From assembly GCA_902791475.1 (NCBI GenBank), contig CADAWC010000016.1:1-64000 (forward strand): 64,000 bases of DNA, given 5' to 3'. Of this stretch, positions 43,947-51,248 are shown in pieces. A program made the translations under genes and the position numbers. The stretch's first letter is position 1, and each line of letters opens with the position of its first letter. This stretch comes from Fibrobacter succinogenes (GTDB taxonomy: Bacteria > Fibrobacterota > Fibrobacteria > Fibrobacterales > Fibrobacteraceae). The notes under the pieces are model-generated. The model was not told where the DNA came from. It did not search any database and saw only the letters and a list, made by a program, of their open reading frames with translations.

Positions 43947-44192
43947 ATGTCTAATTTGTCTAACGATCCCAAAATTAACGAAATGTGCAATGGCATGTTG
44001 AAAACCGGCCACTGGATTATCAAGCGCCATGAAAAGCACCCGATTCTGAAGCACATCGCAAAGGGTGCAACAAAGTTTTTCAGCATTCCCTGCACTCCTA
44101 GCGATCCTCGCGCTTACGCAAACTTCAGGAGGGATTACAACCGTTACATCCGCGAGTTCCTTATTCAAACCGGAGTAATTCTCGCGCAATAA
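43947..44192 (+). CDS. Small HicA-like protein, copy 1
   Basis: An 81-residue protein beginning MSNLSNDPKINEMC, with CAAAAGAGGTTACC before the ATG. Predicted order is helix, three strands, helix, with KRHEKHPILKH in the strands and TPSDPRAYANFRRDYNR at the last helix. This is the layout of HicA/dsRNA-binding-like small proteins, with a His in the central strand where HicA has its catalytic His. The link to HicA is my inference. A close paralogue precedes the viperin gene at 47468. No HicB-like antitoxin is adjacent. A strong terminator follows, so it is monocistronic. Confidence 0.65.
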   Translation: MSNLSNDPKINEMCNGMLKTGHWIIKRHEKHPILKHIAKGATKFFSIPCTPSDPRAYANFRRDYNRYIREFLIQTGVILAQ

Positions 44193-44211
44193 GATAGGGA
44201 AACTATACAGC

Positions 44212-44238
44212 AAACCGAGCCCTCAAGGCTCGGTTTTT
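44212..44238 (+). terminator. Terminator of the small HicA-like gene
   Basis: AAACCGAGCC and GGCTCGGTTT pair around CTCAA and are followed by further T residues. Confidence 0.9.
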
Positions 44239-44256
44239 CGACGAAAATAAAGAAAC

Positions 44257-44364
44257 GCACAAAAAGTGTAAATTTCGGGTCCAAATTCACACTTTTTTGT
44301 GTAATTTTCACACTAAAATTCACATTTTTTAGTGCGATTTTACATCAAAATTCACACTTTTTGC
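44257..44364. repeat. Iteron-like array of AAATTCACACTTTTT repeats
   Basis: Three direct copies of AAATTCACAYTTTTT at 44283, 44316 and 44348 (33 and 32 bp apart) and one inverted copy at 44257-44275. Each has a CAC...GTG mini-palindrome in the flanks of the T run. Spacing by three helical turns suggests cooperative protein binding. The array lies in the 387-bp spacer upstream of the ATPase operon. Confidence 0.7.
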
Positions 44365-44481
44365 AATTTTGAAAGCTTCATTTCAAAATACGAGTCGCCA
44401 TACTGCATCCAAATACGTCTTTCTCGGATCTTTTTATCTCAGAATTAGCTTGAGTTACGAAAATTTTCAAGCCACACCAAA

Positions 44482-44573
44482 TTGAACATTTTTTGTTCAA
44501 TTTATAAAAATGATTAACATTTCATGTTTTATTTATAAAAATTATTGACATTTTATGTTTTTAAATGTATATT
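44482..44573 (+). promoter_or_regulatory. Consensus promoter with operator-like repeats for the ATPase operon
   Basis: TTGACA (44545-44550), 17 bases, TATATT (44568-44573): a near-perfect sigma70-type promoter. The expected start point, about 44580, coincides with the first ATG of the operon. A 31-bp unit is tandemly repeated (44500-44530 and 44531-44561, 28 of 31 identical), the second copy carrying the -35 box. Dyads GAACA/TGTTC (44484), AACAT/ATGTT (44516) and ACAT/ATGT (44549) recur at about 32-bp intervals. This suggests autoregulation by the HTH protein. Confidence 0.7.
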
Positions 44574-44579
44574 ACGTAC

Positions 44580-44783
44580 ATGATTCGCGATCAATTTAAA
44601 AGAATGGAACTAAAAATTACAGACTTGGCCGATTACCTGCACATGTCTAGAACAACCATATACAACTTCATGGATGCGTATGACAAAGGCGATAAATCTG
44701 TAATCAGCCAAAAAGTGCTTAAACTTTTGGACTATGGGGAAGAAGGAGGTTCTTTCTTTCATCTTGTCCGATATTACCGGTGA
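44580..44783 (+). CDS. Small helix-turn-helix protein
   Basis: A 67-residue protein, probably a DNA-binding regulator. The HTH lies at about residues 10-32 (KITDLADYLHMSRTTIYNFM). The ATG at 44580 is chosen because the promoter places the transcript start at or beside it; an upstream in-frame ATG at 44565 lies in the -10 box. There is no ribosome binding site, so translation would be leaderless. The last 50 bases overlap the next gene in the +1 frame. The true protein might be a fusion by frameshift with that gene. Likely represses its own operon. Confidence 0.6.
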   Translation: MIRDQFKRMELKITDLADYLHMSRTTIYNFMDAYDKGDKSVISQKVLKLLDYGEEGGSFFHLVRYYR

Positions 44784-45036
44784 TATGGAGCGTATTGACA
44801 AGGCTGAAAATACCGCTATCTCACCAATCATGAAATACATGGCGGAATATCCAGAATCCCCTAAGGCGCAATTTTTCCAGCTAGCTGTATCAACACCAGA
44901 TTTCGACAGCATTCTGGAATATTTATTGAAAGTTTATCCTCTTCTCCGCAACCGTCGCCTGACAGAGGAGCAAATTGATTTTATCAAGCCGTACGATGAC
45001 ATTAGGAATATCATCGACAGCAACAAGGAGTTATAA
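44734..45036 (+). CDS. Small protein between HTH and ATPase genes
   Basis: A frame of up to 100 residues, helical and acidic, beginning MGKKEVLSFILSDITGD and ending IIDSNKEL. It overlaps the HTH frame. An alternative ATG at 44785 sits one base after the HTH stop codon. GAAGGAGG lies inside the frame (44742-44749), too far from either ATG to be ideal. This awkward start makes a programmed or real frameshift joining it to the HTH protein plausible. It ends one base before the ATPase start. Function unknown. Confidence 0.5.
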   Translation: MGKKEVLSFILSDITGDMERIDKAENTAISPIMKYMAEYPESPKAQFFQLAVSTPDFDSILEYLLKVYPLLRNRRLTEEQIDFIKPYDDIRNIIDSNKEL

Positions 45037-45037
45037 C

Positions 45038-47089
45038 ATGGCAGAACGAATCCTAGAAATAGAAGCATTCCGAAACATCGGTTTCAAAAAAGAAAACGAT
45101 ACGTATAAGCCGTGCAAAGCAACGCTTGTCCTCGACCGCAATTTCGAGAAAGGCAAAACTGGCGGACTAGTTTTCTTGATAGGGGAAAACGGCGCCGGCA
45201 AATCTAATGTTTTAGACGCGATAAAGAAGTTTTCTTTTGATTATATGCTTAAGCCCCTTTTTGTCGCCGATGATATAACACGATTGAACTGGAACCATGA
45301 TTGTCGACAACCGAAAATATCGGTATCATGCGAAATGGCGGATTCTACGTTAAAAAAACAACAATACCGTATAACAAAGGAATTCCCTTCCGCAACTCAT
45401 TGTTTTCCTGAACTCAAGGATGAGAACTCCATCAAGCGAGAGGAATTAAAGGAAAAACTATTCCTAAATCTAAACACGCTCTGCAATATAGAGTCCAGTG
45501 TACTAGTTGATACAAAATGGGGAAAAATCGAGCCCATCGAAAGTCTGTTTCATGAAATACGAGAGTCTCTATTCCGTCATCACTTCGACAAATTCACGGG
45601 CAATTTCAAAATCAACATAGATCGGCCGAACCCAGGCCAAGACACAAAGGTCTACGACTCATTCATAAACCAAATACAAGGGCAAATCACCCGCAACATA
45701 GCAATACCCGAAGCAGAAATCGAATCGACGAAAGAGCGGATTCTAAACACTTTGAAACATTATCATTGGAAATCAGATCGTCAGAACGAACGAGATTTTC
45801 TTGTTAACAACTTTGAAAAATATAGCGACTTCCTTTATAAAGTGCAGACAACGCTTTCTTTAGGGAACTTAAATTTTCTGTACGAAAAAGAATCATTCTT
45901 CCAGTTCAATGCGGCGTTCCATAAGGAACACCAACTGAACATCGTCAATAGCGTTTGCGAATACAAACAAAATCCTTTTTCCGACAAAGATTTGTCTATC
46001 CCATGGCATGAAACTTCAACGAGCAGGCTCTTTTCTGCGCTTACCCAAGCCATCGGAATAAGTATTGAAGAAATTCAGGAACGATACCAATTATATAGAT
46101 CTACAAATAGTTTTGGCATTCTGAAAGACTTGGAAAAAGACATGAATGACAGAATTTTCAAGGTGTCAGACGACTTCAATAAGCTATACAACTCCCATAT
46201 CAAGTATTCCTTTGAACTAGATCTTAGCAAGGACGAAATAAACGTTCTCATGAAAAAAGGAAGCCAACGTTGTGTACTGCAAACGGAATCTACCGGGTTC
46301 AGGTATTTTTTCGATATGTATTTCGGACTACTGTTCGGCAAAGAGTGGGGTCCCGGAGATATCATTACGATGGACGAACCAGCGGCAAACCTCTCCGTGC
46401 CCGCACTTAGGGAAATCCGCAACTTCCTTAAGGATTTCGCATTCCGTAACGGCATCTTGATTGTATGCGCAACACACCACCCATCCCTCATTAGCGCAGA
46501 TAACCTTGATGAACTAAGGCTTGTCTATTGTGATAAAGACGGCATCACAACTATTGGAAACGAATATTCGCTACTTTCGAATCATACCCATGCAACACAA
46601 GAGATCAAGAGAGCTCTAACCACGGAAAACTATCAAATTATCAAGTCCGATTCCAAGTATATATTTGTTGAAAGTATGGACGATTACAACATAATGACTG
46701 CTTTTAAACAGATTTTGGAAGAGACTGATATTTATTTCTTCCCCATTGGGAAAGTTGATGACAATACTGATATTAAGAAATTATTATCAGAGATTTCTAG
46801 ACTACACAAGCAAAACCCAATAATACTGCTCCCCAAGGGTGACACCTATGATAAACTCATCGACGACTGCAAAAAGTTCATTAGTAAAGCACTCATCTTA
46901 AACTACAATTGTGTAGGTGGTTCTATTGAAACTATTAGGGACCTCTTTACTAGTGATATATCAACTTTAAATGATGGTACATATTATTTCAAGAACCACA
47001 TTCTAAACATAGAAAAAGACCTGCTGGATACTACTCGTGATAATTTCCGCAAACTCTTCGTTAGATTGCATAAAGAAATAGACGAGTAA
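45038..47089 (+). CDS. OLD-like AAA/ABC-type ATPase with C-terminal Toprim-like region
   Basis: A 683-residue ATPase of the SMC/RecF/OLD type. Walker A is GENGAGKS (49-56), inside ILEIEAFRNIGF and LVFLIGENG. The long middle is helical. Walker B is TMDEP with Asp446/Glu447, followed by the switch ATHHPSLIS. The C-terminal 140 residues (YIFVESMDDYN with Glu545, then ILLPKGDTYDK) look like the Toprim-type region of overcoming-lysogenization-defect nucleases, but the acidic residues are not all certain. AAGGAG lies seven bases before the ATG. Such ATPases are frequent in antiphage systems; that role here is inferred from family and context. Confidence 0.72.
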   Translation: MAERILEIEAFRNIGFKKENDTYKPCKATLVLDRNFEKGKTGGLVFLIGENGAGKSNVLDAIKKFSFDYMLKPLFVADDITRLNWNHDCRQPKISVSCEMADSTLKKQQYRITKEFPSATHCFPELKDENSIKREELKEKLFLNLNTLCNIESSVLVDTKWGKIEPIESLFHEIRESLFRHHFDKFTGNFKINIDRPNPGQDTKVYDSFINQIQGQITRNIAIPEAEIESTKERILNTLKHYHWKSDRQNERDFLVNNFEKYSDFLYKVQTTLSLGNLNFLYEKESFFQFNAAFHKEHQLNIVNSVCEYKQNPFSDKDLSIPWHETSTSRLFSALTQAIGISIEEIQERYQLYRSTNSFGILKDLEKDMNDRIFKVSDDFNKLYNSHIKYSFELDLSKDEINVLMKKGSQRCVLQTESTGFRYFFDMYFGLLFGKEWGPGDIITMDEPAANLSVPALREIRNFLKDFAFRNGILIVCATHHPSLISADNLDELRLVYCDKDGITTIGNEYSLLSNHTHATQEIKRALTTENYQIIKSDSKYIFVESMDDYNIMTAFKQILEETDIYFFPIGKVDDNTDIKKLLSEISRLHKQNPIILLPKGDTYDKLIDDCKKFISKALILNYNCVGGSIETIRDLFTSDISTLNDGTYYFKNHILNIEKDLLDTTRDNFRKLFVRLHKEIDE

Positions 47090-47120
47090 AACACTCCATT
47101 AATCCAAAAGCTTCGTATTT

Positions 47121-47142
47121 AGGCGTTTTACGCAAAACGCCT
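47121..47142 (+). terminator. Hairpin after the ATPase gene
   Basis: AGGCGTTTT and AAAACGCCT pair around ACGC just downstream of the ATPase stop codon. There is no long T run, so it may be a weak terminator or an RNA-stabilising end. Confidence 0.4.
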
Positions 47143-47188
47143 TGTACGGGTGTTGTCTAAAAATTTAACGATCACAAAAGAGGCCTTC

Positions 47189-47260
47189 ATGGCAAATAAA
47201 ATTCAATCTCAGGCAAACCAGAATCCCAACAACAGGCTTTACCAGGGAGGGAAAAAATAA
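47189..47260 (+). CDS. Possible 23-residue small ORF
   Basis: ATG to TAA encodes MANKIQSQANQNPNNRLYQG plus GKK. AAAAGAGG lies five bases before the ATG, as before the HicA-like copy 1. The Asn/Gln-rich peptide ends basic. No homologue is recognised; it could be a small protein, a leader peptide or chance. Confidence 0.3.
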   Translation: MANKIQSQANQNPNNRLYQGGKK

Positions 47261-47467
47261 CATTTAAATTCACATAGATAATAGTAATTGCACAAGTCTG
47301 TTATCTAGAGAATCATCTTTCAAACGGAGTACACTAACCCCATAAGAATATAGAATCTTTTCTATAGCAAAGTCCTTTTCCTATTAACAAAACAAACCAT
47401 AGGCAATGGAGTCCATTTCAACAAAATGGGCGGTGTACTTTTACAACCTCTAAAAGGACAAAAATCT
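47261..47467 (+). promoter_or_regulatory. Leader region of the viperin operon
   Basis: The spacer has inverted arms TAGATAA/TTATCTA (near 47275-47306), a short dyad ATAGAA/TTCTAT (near 47350-47366) and distant complementary arms AGTACAC (47324) and GTGTACT (47434). These could fold as a leader RNA or serve as operators. No consensus promoter like the one before the ATPase operon is evident, and the TTGTCCC element of the paralogous gene is absent. Confidence 0.35.
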
Positions 47468-47722
47468 ATGTCAAACCTTTCAAATGACTCCAAAATCAAC
47501 GAAATGTGCAACGCCATGCTGAAAAGCGGTCGCTGGGCACTTTCGCGTCACTCTAAGCATCCTATTCTGCGACATACGGCCACAGAATCAAACAAATCTT
47601 TCATCGTCCCATCCACACCAAGCGATCCACGTGCTTATGCCAATTTCAGAAGCGATTACAATCGTTTTCTTAGGGCTAACCTCATTCAAATAGGCATCAT
47701 CACCCCAAAACAGGAAGCTTAA
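47468..47722 (+). CDS. Small HicA-like protein, copy 2, partner gene of the viperin
   Basis: An 84-residue paralogue of the protein at 43947: MSNLSNDSKINEMCNAMLKS is nearly the same start, and TPSDPRAYANFRSDYNRF is shared. The central KHPILRH carries the His expected in a HicA-like strand. AAAGGAC precedes the ATG. Its stop lies 17 bases before the viperin start, so the two are one operon and probably act together. HicA toxins cleave RNA, but activity here is not shown by sequence; alternatives are an RNA-binding accessory or a regulator. Confidence 0.65.
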   Translation: MSNLSNDSKINEMCNAMLKSGRWALSRHSKHPILRHTATESNKSFIVPSTPSDPRAYANFRSDYNRFLRANLIQIGIITPKQEA

Positions 47723-47739
47723 ATTAGGAGGAACACACT

Positions 47740-48774
47740 ATGAATTTAAACAAGAGCATTGTCATCAACTGGCACGTCACCGAAAGATGCAACTATGGTT
47801 GCAAGCATTGCTTTGCAAAATGGGGCAAGCAAGCTGAAATCTGGAACAATTCTGCAGATGTGGAAAGAATCATCGCCAACATCAGCAAGCATTTTCGCAG
47901 TCAAAGCTATTCCCAAATACGTTTGAACATTGTTGGCGGCGAGCCTATTATGTTTCCCGAGCGTTTGTGGAATGTCGTAGAAACGGCATACAAACACAAC
48001 ATGGAAACATCCATAATCACAAACGGCAGCCATCTCGAAAACATCCGCCCATTTGCGCACCTTATTTCGCAAGTCGGCATTTCTGTGGATTCGTTAGACC
48101 ATCAGACAAATTTAAATATAGGTCGCGAAAGTGAAGGAAAAACGATTTCATTCGAACAACTTCATCAAAAAATCGAAGACATCCGTAAGGTCAATCCTGA
48201 TATCAAAATCAAATTGAACACAGTTGTAAATACGTTCAACTATAACGAAATTCTCGTTGATCGTTTTGCGCAACTGCACATCGACAAGTGGAAAATTTTC
48301 CGTCAGATGCCGTTCAACGGAAATGGAGGCATTAGCGATTATAAATTTTATGCATTCATCAGAAACAACTACAACGAAGAACTTCTGCAAAAGAACGTTC
48401 CCGTCCACCAGGATCCAATCGAAGCACTCTATATGACCGACTTTGTTAGCGATGAGAAAAAAGATGATGAAACAAGCAATAAGCAAGTCATCTTTATCGA
48501 AGACAACAAAGCCATGACGGAAAGCTACTTGATGATTTCGCCTGATGGGCGCTTTTTCCAAAACGGCAGCAAAGAATACAGCTATAGTCGCCCGCTCACA
48601 GAGGTATCTCTTGAAGAAGCATTATCCGATATAAAATTCGACAGCACAAAGTTCGAAGAACGATATGAACAGTGGTCAATCACAATTGCGGTAAATGAGG
48701 CTAATGCATTTTTCCACGTAAATGACGATGATATTGGCGATTTTGATTGTTTTTGCGAATTAAGTGATGATTAA
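47740..48774 (+). CDS. Prokaryotic viperin (radical SAM ddhNTP synthase)
   Basis: A 344-residue radical SAM protein with viperin hallmarks. INWHVTERCNYGCKHCFAKW holds the CxxxCxxC cluster (Cys17, 21, 24) in the viperin context. GGEP lies at 66-69 and TNGS at 94-97. DSLDHQTNLNIGR, NTVVNTFN, DKWKIFRQM and TESYLMISPDGRFF align in order with animal viperin segments (DSFDEEVNVLIGR, NSVINRFN, VRWKVFQCL, KDSYLILDEYMRFL). Viperins convert a nucleoside triphosphate to its 3'-deoxy-3',4'-didehydro form, a chain terminator of phage or viral RNA synthesis. Which NTP is used cannot be read. TAGGAGG precedes the ATG. The full length suggests it is intact. Confidence 0.9.
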   Translation: MNLNKSIVINWHVTERCNYGCKHCFAKWGKQAEIWNNSADVERIIANISKHFRSQSYSQIRLNIVGGEPIMFPERLWNVVETAYKHNMETSIITNGSHLENIRPFAHLISQVGISVDSLDHQTNLNIGRESEGKTISFEQLHQKIEDIRKVNPDIKIKLNTVVNTFNYNEILVDRFAQLHIDKWKIFRQMPFNGNGGISDYKFYAFIRNNYNEELLQKNVPVHQDPIEALYMTDFVSDEKKDDETSNKQVIFIEDNKAMTESYLMISPDGRFFQNGSKEYSYSRPLTEVSLEEALSDIKFDSTKFEERYEQWSITIAVNEANAFFHVNDDDIGDFDCFCELSDD

Positions 48775-48803
48775 ATCAAACAGTCACCTTTTGCGATAAA
48801 AAA

Positions 48804-48841
48804 AAATTGCCTAAAATAGGTAACCTATTTTAGGCAATTTT
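48804..48841. terminator. Bidirectional terminator after the viperin gene
   Basis: A 17-bp perfect stem AAATTGCCTAAAATAGG with its complement around TAA, with an A run before and T run after. It separates the viperin operon from the convergent phosphatase gene. Confidence 0.9.
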
Positions 48842-48859
48842 CAAATATTTTCCCCGTCC

Positions 48860-50356
48860 CTACCCTTTGTACTTTATCACAAGCATGGTAAGGTCGTCGC
48901 TCTGCTCTGCGCCATTCACAAACTCGGACACTGCATGCGACATGGTATCCAGCAATTGCTGCGGTCCCGCAAACGCAGGTAACTCGCGATTTTTGTCATC
49001 AGCATTCATTCCACCGTCGCCACAAATTGCGCTTTCGACTCGCTTTAAGCCAAACAGTTCTGCGCCTGCGTTCATCGCTTCGGTTAGGCCATCCGTATAA
49101 AGCAAAATCATATCGCCCGCAGCGATGACCGATTCCTGGATATTGTATTTTTTTTCTTCCATGACCCCGATAGGGATATTTGCGGTAACATCGAGATATC
49201 GCATATTACGTCCAGTAATGATAATGGGCTTTTCATGGCCGGCATTGCAGTAGCTCAGGCGCCCCGTTGCAAGGTCTAGCACACCAACAAAAAGCGTTGC
49301 AAACATTCCCGTCGTATTTCCACGACTGGCCATCGTGTTCATTCCCATCACAATGTGAGATGGATCATCGACTTTAGTTGCAATCGTGCGGAACACGGCC
49401 TGCGTCATCGACATGACAAGTGCCGCCGGGATTCCCTTGCCGCAGACGTCACCGATATTGAAGAACAGCTTTCCATCACGGATAAAGTAGTCGTAAAAGT
49501 CGCCACCGACCTGTTTTGCAGGAACTTGGCTACCGACCATATCTACAAATTCATTGGCTGGCATCGGAGGCGGCAACATCGCAGTCTGGATAGCGTTTGC
49601 AATGCCGAGTTCCCTATTCATCAAATCTTTTTCGGCACTGACTTTGCTCAGCTTACGAACGCTGAGAATGCTACGATACATGATAAAGCCAAGCACCACA
49701 AGTCCAATCAGCTGGAAGATTATGACCGGAATAAGCGAGCGCTGCTGGTTATCGTACAACTGCACTGCCATCGAAGAGAGTTCGCGCATCGGGACATCGG
49801 CGCCAATAACGGCAACGACACGTCCTTGAGCATCGTGTACAGGCCGCGAGAATGTAGACATCAGCGCCACGTAATAGCGGCTCATGTACGGTTCACTCCA
49901 AGAACCATTGCCATGCAAGCCCTCGCGGTACCAAGTGCGTTCCGTATAATCAAACCCAATAACGGTGTCCTTAATTTCGTTGGTCGCATCGTCCCTAAAC
50001 GTAAAATACCCATCGCGAAGGCCATCACTCCCCACACGATAGGCAAAATCGACGCCGACAATTTCAGGATGGTTCGCCACAACACGCTGCAACGCCATAT
50101 GCAATGAATCTTGCTGCCGCGTATCGATAAAGCGTTCAACTTCGGGCAGAACAGCCGCAATAGCAGCCTCGGCAATTTCCTTGACTTCAAAGATCCGGTT
50201 CGCAGAAGCAAGGTCTTGCTTAGCCATTTCCTTAATTTGTGCGGTAATGGCACGGCGTGTAGAAATGTACTGCACAGCGGTCGTCAGTTCGAGCAACAAT
50301 GCAGCAACGACGAGGACCGTTACGCTCCGGATTTTTGTATGGCGGGATGTGTTCAT
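48860..50356 (-). CDS. Membrane sensor with SpoIIE/RsbU-type PP2C phosphatase domain
   Basis: A 498-residue signalling protein. Membrane segments at about 11-30 and 210-232 flank an extracytoplasmic PDC/Cache-like sensor domain (GYFTFRDDATNE, TERTWYREGLHG). The cytoplasmic C-terminus is a PP2C-type Ser/Thr phosphatase with metal-binding Asp in GGDFYDYF, GDVCGKGIPAA, LYTDGLTEA and QSDDLTMLV. RsbU-type enzymes control anti-anti-sigma factors. No such partner gene is adjacent. Probably monocistronic. Confidence 0.88.
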   Translation of the reverse strand: MNTSRHTKIRSVTVLVVAALLLELTTAVQYISTRRAITAQIKEMAKQDLASANRIFEVKEIAEAAIAAVLPEVERFIDTRQQDSLHMALQRVVANHPEIVGVDFAYRVGSDGLRDGYFTFRDDATNEIKDTVIGFDYTERTWYREGLHGNGSWSEPYMSRYYVALMSTFSRPVHDAQGRVVAVIGADVPMRELSSMAVQLYDNQQRSLIPVIIFQLIGLVVLGFIMYRSILSVRKLSKVSAEKDLMNRELGIANAIQTAMLPPPMPANEFVDMVGSQVPAKQVGGDFYDYFIRDGKLFFNIGDVCGKGIPAALVMSMTQAVFRTIATKVDDPSHIVMGMNTMASRGNTTGMFATLFVGVLDLATGRLSYCNAGHEKPIIITGRNMRYLDVTANIPIGVMEEKKYNIQESVIAAGDMILLYTDGLTEAMNAGAELFGLKRVESAICGDGGMNADDKNRELPAFAGPQQLLDTMSHAVSEFVNGAEQSDDLTMLVIKYKG

Positions 50357-50504
50357 AATACTGCGCCCCTCAACATGCTAATCTTGTAGTTTTATAATAT
50401 ATCTTATTTAGGGAAAAATTGTAATTTGGGTCCCATTTTTATTATAAATGCTGATTTAGAACACACTTTTTGGCCCCAAAACGCCATTTTTTCGATTTTT
50501 TAAG

Positions 50505-51182
50505 CTAGTCCAAAAGCCCACTATTTTGACGTTGGAACACAAAATAATATATCAAACTCCAGGCGCCCCACACGACGCAAAGCACCATGCCGACATAGCC
50601 AACGGTATAAACGGCCGAGGCAATCGAGTCACATTTTAAAAGCAGGCCTGTTTCTGAGAGGATAAAATTCCAGTCGTGGAACCCGTAAGGGGCTTCGGCA
50701 CCGGTACCGCCACTGATAAGCATAAGCTTCATCGGGAGAGCATCTTCGATGTAAGGAGCCACGTCAATCAAATTTTCGAAAGCCCACCAAAGCGCAACCG
50801 ACGCACCGAACAGGTCGCGAGGTTTAATCCACAGCGCAAAGCAGAACACGAGCGGCATAATTGTCTGAAATAGCGAACCACCAAGCGATGTGAGCACGGG
50901 ACTCCCGAAGATTCTAAAAACAATGTGGCCGGTTTCATGTACAGGTAAATTTAAGTTGTGCAAAAACTGAGCAATCCAAGACTCATAACCACCTGCGATT
51001 GCCTGCAAGGTAAAGAAAGCCATCGCAAAGAGCAAGATGACGCGGGCCGCGAAAAAATTATTGCGTCCAAGCGGTCGCGGCAACAAAACGAACTGCACCC
51101 AAGCAGGCCATTCTTCAGGCTCGTTCAGCCATTCCAAAATTCGAGCAAGTAGCGGTTTCTTTTTATGCGGAACAAAGGTCAT
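50505..51182 (-). CDS. Membrane protein with HETGH motif
   Basis: A 225-residue inner-membrane protein with about five membrane segments. HETGH at residues 82-86, in a NLPVHETGHIVFR context next to a membrane segment, fits a membrane zinc metallopeptidase motif (HExxH) as in M50-like families, but the second metal motif is not clear. The charged N-terminus and lack of a signal peptide suggest the N-terminus is inside. Substrate and role unknown. It is in line with the acyltransferase gene upstream (67-bp gap). Confidence 0.6.
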   Translation of the reverse strand: MTFVPHKKKPLLARILEWLNEPEEWPAWVQFVLLPRPLGRNNFFAARVILLFAMAFFTLQAIAGGYESWIAQFLHNLNLPVHETGHIVFRIFGSPVLTSLGGSLFQTIMPLVFCFALWIKPRDLFGASVALWWAFENLIDVAPYIEDALPMKLMLISGGTGAEAPYGFHDWNFILSETGLLLKCDSIASAVYTVGYVGMVLCVVWGAWSLIYYFVFQRQNSGLLD

Positions 51183-51248
51183 AAATGTAACGTTAGTAAG
51201 ATTTGTCGCAAGATGTGCCGCGATTATAACAAGATGCGCCGCAGGTCG

